A stretch of DNA of 12,917 nt from NCBI GenBank assembly GCA_009726075.1, contig WLND01000011.1, positions 1 through 12,917 of the forward strand, written 5' to 3'. Origin of the DNA: Actinomycetota bacterium (GTDB taxonomy: Bacteria > Actinomycetota > Actinomycetes > S36-B12). This document shows positions 7,466 through 12,917 of the stretch, piece after piece. The notes under the pieces are model-generated. The model was not told where the DNA came from. It saw nothing but the letters and a program-made list of their open reading frames with translations, and made no database searches. Made by a program: the position numbers and the translations under genes. The stretch's first letter is position 1; each line of letters begins with the position of its first letter.

Positions 7466-8815
7466 ATGCGCGGACGCAGGGGACGAGCGCTGGCGATGGC
7501 TCTGCCGATGGTGCTGTGCTGTGGTGTCATGGCGTCGTTCCAGGCGCCCCCTGCACTAGCGCTCTCCTCGGATGCCTCGCTCGACCTGCTGGCGCTCTCC
7601 TCAGGGGCCCTGGCCCCGTCCTTTGACTCGGGGATCATGACCTACACCTCGGTCGTGACGAACACGACGGCCACTCTTACCGTGACCCCCACGGCCGCCC
7701 CGGGGGCCAAGGTGACCGTCAATGGCTCGGCGGTTGTGTCGGGGTCGGCATCCCCGGCAATCGCCCTGACGGTCGGCGCCAATGCCATCACCACGGTCGT
7801 GACCGCGGGCAATGGCGTCACGCAGCGCACGTACACCGTGACTGTCCAGCGTTCGACGCCCGCCGACCCTGACCTCTCGGGCCTGAAGTTGAGCGTCGGT
7901 CAACTGGCTCCGGTATTCGCGAAGGCCACGACCCTCTACAGTGCCGAGGTTCCCTTCTCGGCGGACACCATCACCCTGAGCCCGACTCCCTCGGCGGCAT
8001 CCTCGACGGTGAAGGTCAACGGCTCGTCCGTCGCCCCGGGGACCCCATCGGACCCGATCGACCTTGCCGTCGGCGAAAACGACATCTCGATCGTTGTTCG
8101 CGCGCAGGACCTCTCCCTCAAGCGATACACGGTGACGGTGAAGCGCTCCTCGGAGGTCGATCTCATGGGGCTTCGCCTGAGCAGTGGGAGCCTGAGCCCG
8201 GCCTTCGCCTCGGGCATCACCGAGTACACCGCGACGGTGCCGGATGCCACGAAAGCGATTACCGTCACGCCGACCGGGTCGTCGGCGTTGGTCACCATAC
8301 GGGTCAATGGCGCGGTCGTGCCGGCGGGTGGCACCTCAGGGGAGATCCCCCTGGCTACCGGTCCGAACACGATCACGACCGTGGTGACGACGGCCGATAA
8401 TCACACGAAGACGACCACGGTCGTCGTGACCCGATCCCCGGGCGCGGCGGTGGCGCCAGCCGGCGTCCATCTCGGTGGTGGAGTGTGGCTCGTCCGGTCT
8501 GGCGACTTTTCGCGCCTGAAGGTGACGCGGGCAGCCGCCGGCGCCACGTCGCTCCCGATCAAGAAGCAGACCGTGCGTGCCCCCCTGAACCGACTCGTCG
8601 CGCCCCGCGTGCGCAACCTCACTCCGCGAACTGCGTATCGCGTGTTCGTGCGGATCAACGGGTCGTGGATCCCAGCAGGGAGTGTCCGTGCCGGGCGTCA
8701 GGGTGTCGCGTCGCTTCCGGCCTTGCGCTTCCAGAACACCGGCCGCTATCGGATCAAGCTGAAGGCGAGCGACCGGACGAAGCTGTACATGCGCATCGTC
8801 GCCCACCCTGCCTGA
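7466..8815 (+). CDS. Secreted protein with three cadherin-like beta-sandwich repeats
   Basis: A 449-residue exported protein. It has a Sec signal peptide: basic n-region RGRRGR, hydrophobic core at about 8-25, and a likely cleavage site after ALA at residue 32. Three tandem domains of about 95 residues follow (about 36-130, 133-229 and 230-325). Each has the pattern L.LS.G.L.P.F, then T.Y, a VNG turn, then a G.N.I..VV strand and a closing YTVTV.RS strand. This is the pattern of the bacterial cadherin-like beta-sandwich domain (Pfam PF12733 type). The last 120 residues (327-449) form a separate beta-rich, basic domain that I cannot name. No sortase motif, membrane anchor or catalytic residues are seen, so it is probably released or held by non-covalent wall binding. 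A role in adhesion or wall or glycan binding is inference. It is monocistronic, divergent from the acyl-CoA synthetase. Confidence 0.85.
   Translation: MRGRRGRALAMALPMVLCCGVMASFQAPPALALSSDASLDLLALSSGALAPSFDSGIMTYTSVVTNTTATLTVTPTAAPGAKVTVNGSAVVSGSASPAIALTVGANAITTVVTAGNGVTQRTYTVTVQRSTPADPDLSGLKLSVGQLAPVFAKATTLYSAEVPFSADTITLSPTPSAASSTVKVNGSSVAPGTPSDPIDLAVGENDISIVVRAQDLSLKRYTVTVKRSSEVDLMGLRLSSGSLSPAFASGITEYTATVPDATKAITVTPTGSSALVTIRVNGAVVPAGGTSGEIPLATGPNTITTVVTTADNHTKTTTVVVTRSPGAAVAPAGVHLGGGVWLVRSGDFSRLKVTRAAAGATSLPIKKQTVRAPLNRLVAPRVRNLTPRTAYRVFVRINGSWIPAGSVRAGRQGVASLPALRFQNTGRYRIKLKASDRTKLYMRIVAHPA
7571..8437 (+). repeat. Three tandem domain repeats inside the secreted protein gene
   Basis: Three consecutive copies of a roughly 290-bp unit lie at about 7571-7855, 7862-8152 and 8153-8437. 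They encode cadherin-like domains. The copies share the same motif order at protein level (L.LS.G.L.P.F / VNG / G.N.I / TVTV.RS) but are clearly diverged, so they reflect old duplication rather than recent DNA repeats. Confidence 0.7.
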
Positions 8816-8845
8816 CCGAGGCGCGTCGAATCTCGAACACCTCGG
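8816..8845 (+). terminator. Possible terminator hairpin after the secreted protein gene
   Basis: CCGAGG at 8816-8821, directly after the stop codon, pairs with CCTCGG at 8840-8845. Inside, TCGA pairs with TCGA around a three-base loop. There is no T-run, as is common for GC-rich actinobacterial terminators, so termination is plausible but unproven. Confidence 0.35.
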
Positions 8846-8877
8846 GCATCCACGGAGCCGCGTGAGGTCGTTTCGCC

Positions 8878-9060
8878 TCATGCCGTGTACCGCGCGGCCA
8901 GCAGGACGCACAGTGCGAGGACACAGCAGGCGACCGCGAGGATCGGCAGGAGTAGCACCGAGTTCACGACCTGGGTGGTCACGAGGATTGGGACGAGCGG
9001 TGCTCCAGGAAGCAGTACCAGGCCCGCGCCGACGAGCGTGACCACGGAATTCACCGGTGT
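8878..9060 (-). pseudogene. Remnant resembling the C-terminus of an NRAMP-family metal transporter
   Basis: In one minus-strand frame about 60 residues end at the TGA at 8878-8880. They contain the stretch LVLLPGAPLVPILVTTQVVN, then SVLLLPIL and a last hydrophobic run ending AARYTA. This closely resembles, from memory, the region of NRAMP divalent-metal transporters with an IPGAPL loop followed by a Q..N..LLLP helix. After LLLP the usual loop and following helix are missing and the sequence passes straight into a terminal hydrophobic segment, suggesting an internal deletion. No start codon, upstream transporter body or coding-like sequence precedes it in this frame: upstream the frame is the shadow of the amidase gene. 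The alternative is the second half of a small frameshifted membrane protein starting at 9190. Family resemblance is moderate; the loss of function is fairly clear. Confidence 0.5.
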
Positions 9061-9190
9061 CCCAGCGAATGACCAGATCCAGCATTCGCCCCACGAGCTC
9101 GCGGGCGGCGTCTCGTACTCGTTGGCGGCTGAGGCGGGCCACCGAGATGGCTTCGATATGCGGCTCGCGCTGCTCCGTGCGCACAGGCAT
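9061..9190 (-). pseudogene. Coding-like fragment preceding the transporter remnant, possibly joined to it by a frameshift
   Basis: From an ATG at 9190, with AGGTGG four bases upstream, about 43 codons read as a highly charged amphipathic helix (EAISVARLSRQRVRDAAREL and on to LVIRW) with G/C-rich third positions, just downstream of the amidase stop. The frame then runs on without hydrophobic character, antisense to the secreted protein gene. A shift of one base near 9060 would join it to the two hydrophobic segments that end at 8878, giving a protein of about 103 residues. It is therefore either a broken small membrane-protein gene or a chance frame beside a transporter relic. I recognise no family in the helical part. 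Confidence 0.35.
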
Positions 9191-9208
9191 GCACCACCTG
9201 CCGGCGGA

Positions 9209-10717
9209 TTAGCCGCGGGCCGCGGGATTCCAGGTCGGCTGATCCAGACCCCGGCTGCGGAGGTCAAGGGCCACCTCGATGGCCCTGCCGACGGCGAGGA
9301 GCCGTGCCTCGGAGTTGGCGGGGCCGGTGAGGGCGAGGCCCACCGGGAGCCCGTCGGCCAGGCCCATCGGGACGGTGAGGATCGGCCAGCCGAGGATCGC
9401 GGCCGGGGTGCAGATATCGCCGCCGCCGGTGATGAAGTCTCCGTGCACCAGGTCTGACTTCCAGGACGGGGCATAGGCCGGGGCGACGATGACGTCGATG
9501 CCGAGCTCGAGCGCTGGCGCGAAGCACAGGTCCCTGGCCCATCGGACATTGCGATCGCGGGCGGCCTGGTACGAGGCCGATGCCCGCCCCTCGCTGGCGG
9601 CAGACTGCTCGAGGTACTCCTGGCCGAAGAAGGCAAGCTCAGTTGCCGCATGGTCCACATTGAATTGAACGAGGTCGTGAAGGCTTCGGACGCCCAGCCC
9701 GGGTCGGGCGGCCAGGTATGCCCCGAGGTCGTCGGACATCTGGCCCACGAGCACGTCGGTCTGGTCCTGCCGCACATCGAATGTCAGCGCCGGTACGCGG
9801 ACGTCATTCACCCCTGCCACGTTAGGCCCGAGCACGGCAAGTGCCGCCTCGAACAGTGCGTCGGTCGCTGCGTGGCCGGTGAGCCATGCGTGGGCGACAC
9901 CGACGCGGACGCTGCGGGCAGACCCTGCGGTGCAGGCTTCGATGGCGCCGGATGTGGCGCTCATGACCTCGAACAGCAGCGCCGCATCGAGCACGCATCG
10001 GGCGAGCGGCCCCGGGACATCCTGGCTGCCGGCAATCGGGACGATGCCGGTGGCCGGGACCGACCCAACGGTGGGCTTGAGCCCGACGACGCCATTGAGC
10101 GATGCGGGGCAGGTGATCGAGCCGTTTGTTTCAGTTCCGACGGCAAAGGGGACGAGGCCGGCGGCGACAGCGGCACCTGATCCGGCTGACGAACCGCCAG
10201 CGCTCCGATCGAGGGCCCACGGGTTGCCGGTGATGCCGCCGACGGCCGACCAGCCGCTCGTCGAGTTCGGCGACCTGAAGTTGGCCCACTCCGACAGGTT
10301 TGTCGAGCCGGCGATGATCGCGCCCGCGGCGCGCAGTCGGACCACCACCGGTGAGTCGGACGCGACTGCTCGGCCCTGCAGCGCAAGGGATCCGGCGGTG
10401 GCGGGCAGCCCGATGGCCTCGATGTTGTCCTTGATCAGCGTGGGCAGTCCCTGGAGGGGCCCGCCCGGTGCGCCGGCGGCCCGGTCAGCGTCGCGGGCTC
10501 GGGCTTCGGCCAGGGCGTCAGGCGACGTTGCGATGACCGAGCGCAAGGAGACGTCGGTTCCCGGTGCGTCGATGGCCCCGATGCGCTCGAGGACTGCCTC
10601 GGTCAGGGCCGTTGCCGTTGTTCGGCCAGCCGCCAGGTCTTCAAGCAGGCTCGTGGCGGAGGAGCCTGCGAGGTGCCCGGTCCGAGGATGCGGGTCGGTG
10701 CCGACCCGTGACGTCAC
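9209..10717 (-). CDS. Amidase-signature family hydrolase
   Basis: A 502-residue cytosolic amidase. The amidase-signature fold hydrolyses C-N amide bonds through a Ser-cisSer-Lys triad. All three are visible: K96 in LIKDN, cis-Ser S176 in GGSSAGSG (174-181) and nucleophile S200 in GTETNGSI. The 24-residue spacing between the two serines matches the GatA/FAAH pattern. TNLSEW (139-144) and LNGVVGLKPTVG are further family hallmarks. The length is normal for a stand-alone amidase. No GatB or GatC is nearby and the C-terminal half is not GatA-like, so glutamyl-tRNA amidation is unlikely. The substrate is unknown. Translation begins with GTG one base after the stop of the DUF2252 gene, with no strong ribosome binding site of its own, so translation is probably coupled to it. 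Confidence 0.93.
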   Translation of the reverse strand: MTSRVGTDPHPRTGHLAGSSATSLLEDLAAGRTTATALTEAVLERIGAIDAPGTDVSLRSVIATSPDALAEARARDADRAAGAPGGPLQGLPTLIKDNIEAIGLPATAGSLALQGRAVASDSPVVVRLRAAGAIIAGSTNLSEWANFRSPNSTSGWSAVGGITGNPWALDRSAGGSSAGSGAAVAAGLVPFAVGTETNGSITCPASLNGVVGLKPTVGSVPATGIVPIAGSQDVPGPLARCVLDAALLFEVMSATSGAIEACTAGSARSVRVGVAHAWLTGHAATDALFEAALAVLGPNVAGVNDVRVPALTFDVRQDQTDVLVGQMSDDLGAYLAARPGLGVRSLHDLVQFNVDHAATELAFFGQEYLEQSAASEGRASASYQAARDRNVRWARDLCFAPALELGIDVIVAPAYAPSWKSDLVHGDFITGGGDICTPAAILGWPILTVPMGLADGLPVGLALTGPANSEARLLAVGRAIEVALDLRSRGLDQPTWNPAARG

Positions 10718-10721
10718 CTCA
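10715..10721 (-). promoter_or_regulatory. Stop-start junction TGA-G-GTG coupling DUF2252 and amidase
   Basis: The DUF2252 stop TGA (10721-10719) and the amidase start GTG (10717-10715) are separated by one base. This geometry is typical of translational re-initiation by the same ribosome and supports an operon. Confidence 0.7.
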
Positions 10722-12311
10722 GCCTGCAGCCGGCGTGGCCGGCGACATCCCGGACGACTCGATATCGAACCCGCCTGCCGCTGTCACCGTGAATCGGTAG
10801 TTGGCCCCCTCGCCCGGGGCCGCGACATGGACGCTGCCGGACGCGATGGCCGCCTGATAGGCAGCGAAGTCGCGTGCGACCTGATCGGCGTAGGTGAGGG
10901 AGAAGTCGCGCACGGCTCGGTCGAACTTCGTGCTGGACCCGAGGTAGGTGGCAATCGCGACAGCGTCGCCACCTCGGGCATGCCCGCGGGCAAGGGTACG
11001 TCCGCAGATGGTTGCATACCCGGCGAGGCTCGATGCGTCGAGACTTGCCGGATCCGGCGCAAACTTCATGTCGCGCAGTTGCCTGATGTAGTAGTCGCGG
11101 CCTCCCGGGCCCCGAATCCATCCGAGGAAGACGTCGGACGCGGCCTGCATGAGTTGCTGGCCGTAGACGACCCGCTGGCCGCTCATGACCTCGGCCGATA
11201 CGGAGGTGACGGGTTCGAGGACGCTGGCCACCGCCTGCTTTACCTGGAGGACGAGCAGGTCGTTCTCATCACGTCCCTGAAGGAGGACGACGAACGCGAG
11301 GAGCCCAACGCTCCCGACCCCGACGACCTTATGGCCGAGGTCGACGACCTCGTAGCGATTGAGGAGCACCTGCCGGTCGTGGGGCAGGGTCTGCTTGTAC
11401 TGCATGAGCAGGGCATTGATGCGGGCCGCGAGCCGGTCGTCGAGTGGAATGCGCATGAGCAGGGGCGGGAGGTCCTTGAACTGGCGTCGGTCGCCGATCA
11501 TCTCGGTCATCTTCTCGACCGCTGACCACGCATCACGGCTGCGGGCCTTGCTCACGCCTCGCTCGATCCGCCGCTGGGCGTCGGGCGTGTCCTGCTCCTT
11601 GGCCCACTCGATCAGCACATCGACTCCGACCCGGTCGTACCAGATCGCCAGGTCGGCCATCTGGGCGTACTTCTGCATCTGCAGTCGATAGGCGCTCGCG
11701 GCTCCGGATGCCGCGGCGCTGCACTCGGCGTCCCCGAGACCCAGATCGCGGCCCGCGAGGACGAACGACGTCGACAGTCGCAGGACATCCCACTCGAACG
11801 GGCCGGGGTTGGTCTCGTCGAAATCGTTCACGTCGAAGATCACGCTGCGGTCCGGGGCCGCGAACAGGCCGAAGTTCGACAGGTGCGCGTCGCCGCAGAG
11901 TTGGGTGACAAGACCGGTGTCCGGCATCGAGGCGAGATCGGCCGTCATGATGACAGCGCTGCCTCGATAGAACGTGAACGGGGATGCAGACATGCGCTCG
12001 TGGCGCAGTGGGAGGAGAGCCGGCATCCGCACGGTCTCCTGCCCCTCGAGCAGGACCACGGGGTTCGGTCGCGAGGCTGCCGGCATAAAGCCCGCGATGC
12101 TGGTGCGTGGTCGGTGGATTCGGGCGCCTCGGCCCGCTGCCTCGCGCTCGGCGACCGTTGAGGTTCGCACGAAGGCTGCCGGCTCGGTTGGGAGTGCGGC
12201 CGAAGGGAGTGAGGCTTCCGGCAGTGATGCGTGCGGAGGTGATACTGCCGGGTCGGATTCGGCGATCGTGGACGTTTCGGGGGTGTTCTGCTCGCCAGCG
12301 AGTTCATCCAT
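10719..12311 (-). CDS. DUF2252 family protein with kinase-like motifs
   Basis: A 530-residue soluble protein of the DUF2252 family (Pfam PF10009), whose biochemical role is not established to my knowledge. The first 55 residues or so are a Pro/Ala/Ser/Glu-rich leader (repeated SLP.A units) not typical of the family. The family core begins around residue 70 with RIHRPRTS, RPNPVVLLEGQ and SPFTFYRGSA. GDAHLSNFG (140-148) and NDFDE (162-166) followed by NPGPFEWD resemble the catalytic loop and metal-binding DFD of aminoglycoside-phosphotransferase-like kinases, making D141, N146 and D163 or D165 candidate active residues (inference). Later family motifs are also present: KVVGVGSVG, GQRVVYGQQLMQA, GGRDYYIRQL and LARGHARGGD. 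It starts without a ribosome binding site. TAGCCT ends six bases before the ATG, suggesting a leaderless transcript. It is coupled to the amidase downstream. Confidence 0.9.
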   Translation of the reverse strand: MDELAGEQNTPETSTIAESDPAVSPPHASLPEASLPSAALPTEPAAFVRTSTVAEREAAGRGARIHRPRTSIAGFMPAASRPNPVVLLEGQETVRMPALLPLRHERMSASPFTFYRGSAVIMTADLASMPDTGLVTQLCGDAHLSNFGLFAAPDRSVIFDVNDFDETNPGPFEWDVLRLSTSFVLAGRDLGLGDAECSAAASGAASAYRLQMQKYAQMADLAIWYDRVGVDVLIEWAKEQDTPDAQRRIERGVSKARSRDAWSAVEKMTEMIGDRRQFKDLPPLLMRIPLDDRLAARINALLMQYKQTLPHDRQVLLNRYEVVDLGHKVVGVGSVGLLAFVVLLQGRDENDLLVLQVKQAVASVLEPVTSVSAEVMSGQRVVYGQQLMQAASDVFLGWIRGPGGRDYYIRQLRDMKFAPDPASLDASSLAGYATICGRTLARGHARGGDAVAIATYLGSSTKFDRAVRDFSLTYADQVARDFAAYQAAIASGSVHVAAPGEGANYRFTVTAAGGFDIESSGMSPATPAAG

Positions 12312-12317
12312 GCCGTA

Positions 12318-12323
12318 AGGCTA
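12318..12323 (-). promoter_or_regulatory. Candidate -10 box for leaderless DUF2252 transcript
   Basis: On the minus strand TAGCCT (form TANNNT) ends six bases before the A of the ATG at 12311, and no Shine-Dalgarno is present. This matches leaderless genes common in actinobacteria. No good -35 box was seen. The 45-bp gap to the divergent hydrolase start at 12357 must hold both start regions. Confidence 0.35.
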
Positions 12324-12342
12324 CGGGGAATCCGGCTCCTAT

Positions 12343-12347
12343 GGGAG
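12343..12347 (+). promoter_or_regulatory. Ribosome binding site of the alpha/beta hydrolase
   Basis: GGGAG lies nine bases before the ATG at 12357, slightly longer than the best spacing. It is the only candidate in the short divergent gap and supports this start. Confidence 0.4.
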
Positions 12348-12356
12348 CATCGACGC

Positions 12357-12917
12357 ATGTCGGAAGACACCGCGTTCGACGGCGTCCGGGTCACCATCGA
12401 CACAGTCGCGCGCGCACGGGGCGCCGTGCTGCTGCTCCATGGTTTCACCCGGCATCCACGGCACCTCGATCTTCTGGCCGGCCGGTTCGTCGATGCAGGG
12501 GTCATGGTCGTCCGGCCGCATCTGGCCTCGCTGTCGCCAGTCGCATCGATGAACCGCCCTTCGGTACTGGCTCGTGCAGCACGTTCGATCGCCGAGGCGA
12601 TCGGGGATCCGCGTCTTCCCCTGGTAGTCGTCGGGCATTCGGCGGGTGCGGCGGCGGGGTCGGGCATCGCCGCCCACCTGCTTGACGCTGGAGCATTCGT
12701 CCGTGGCCTCGTACTGGTCGACGGCGTCGAATCGCCGACCCGATCGATCGAACGAGCCTGGCCCCGGATCGGCCAGCTGCCCATGTTCTGCGTCTGCGCC
12801 CCGCCGAGCCGCTGCAATCGACAGGGTGCGCTGGCCGAGTGGCTGAGATCTCGGCGGACGGGCGCCTTCGGCGTCGTCGTGCGAGGGGCAGGCCACGGCG
12901 ACATCGAGGGACAGGAG
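12357..12917 (+). CDS. Alpha/beta hydrolase, 3' end beyond window
   Basis: The first 187 residues of a serine hydrolase of the alpha/beta fold; no stop is reached before the window ends. The early strand VLLLHG with H28-G29 followed by FTRHP forms the oxyanion-hole loop. GHSAG at 93-97 is the nucleophile elbow with S95. D122 at the end of the next strand (LVLVDG) is a possible acid or structural residue. H180 in GAGHGD is the likely catalytic His. A small cysteine-containing motif, FCVCAPPSRCNRQG, lies at 144-157. Having reached the His strand, the protein probably ends soon after the window, at about 200-230 residues. No signal peptide is present, so it should be cytosolic. It is divergent from DUF2252 with 45 bp between starts. 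The substrate is unknown. Confidence 0.82.
   Translation, partial: MSEDTAFDGVRVTIDTVARARGAVLLLHGFTRHPRHLDLLAGRFVDAGVMVVRPHLASLSPVASMNRPSVLARAARSIAEAIGDPRLPLVVVGHSAGAAAGSGIAAHLLDAGAFVRGLVLVDGVESPTRSIERAWPRIGQLPMFCVCAPPSRCNRQGALAEWLRSRRTGAFGVVVRGAGHGDIEGQE

Noticed and set aside
8336..8860. Minus-strand continuation of the frame that starts at 9190
   Set aside because: Past about 9060 it lacks any domain or hydrophobic pattern and lies opposite the end of the secreted repeat protein; only its first 43 or so codons look coding-like.
8863..8880. TGAGG/CCTCA hairpin as a terminator
   Set aside because: Only five base pairs with an eight-base loop and no T-run; the hairpin at 8816-8845 is the better candidate.
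9879..11525. Open plus-strand frame of about 548 codons
   Set aside because: It is antisense across both the amidase and DUF2252 genes, has low-complexity Ala/Pro/Arg composition and no domain; both genes opposite are clear.

Overview
The window is high-GC DNA with strongly G/C-biased third codon positions, and two starts look leaderless. Together with the gene families present (DUF2252, class-I-like PPK2, secreted cadherin-like repeat protein), this points to a high-GC actinobacterium, perhaps Microbacteriaceae-like. That placement is inference. No insertion sequence, phage gene, CRISPR array, tRNA or rRNA was recognised. It reads as chromosomal housekeeping/accessory DNA with one decayed gene.

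Layout. (1) 53-1095: a divergent pair, a four-helix membrane protein on the minus strand and a small TPR-like helical protein on the plus strand. (2) 1220-5711, plus strand: an SDR-family oxidoreductase, then a 918-residue P2-type ATPase, then polyphosphate kinase 2 (PPK2) five bases after the ATPase stop. A G8 run lies at the ATPase/PPK2 junction and probably serves as the PPK2 ribosome binding site. (3) 5722-7260, minus strand: an AMP-forming acyl-CoA synthetase of the 4-coumarate-CoA ligase type, tail to tail with ppk2. (4) 7466-8815, plus strand: a secreted protein with three cadherin-like beta-sandwich repeats and a C-terminal beta-rich domain. (5) 8878-about 9190: a broken stretch whose end encodes two hydrophobic segments resembling the C-terminus of an NRAMP metal transporter. 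(6) 9209-12311, minus strand: a DUF2252 protein translationally coupled to an amidase-signature hydrolase, with one base between stop and start. (7) 12357-12917, plus strand: the start of an alpha/beta hydrolase that runs off the window.

The most notable unit is ATPase plus PPK2. The ATPase has an intact catalytic core (TGES, DKTGTLT, TGD, GDAVND). By hand alignment, however, it lacks acidic/amide ion ligands expected of Ca2+ pumps in M4 and M6, so its substrate is open. Its close linkage to a polyphosphate-using kinase suggests an ion-transport/polyphosphate module. The DUF2252-amidase pair is a second poorly understood unit: DUF2252 carries GDAHLSNFG and NDFDE motifs that look like the catalytic and metal-binding loops of aminoglycoside-phosphotransferase-like kinases.
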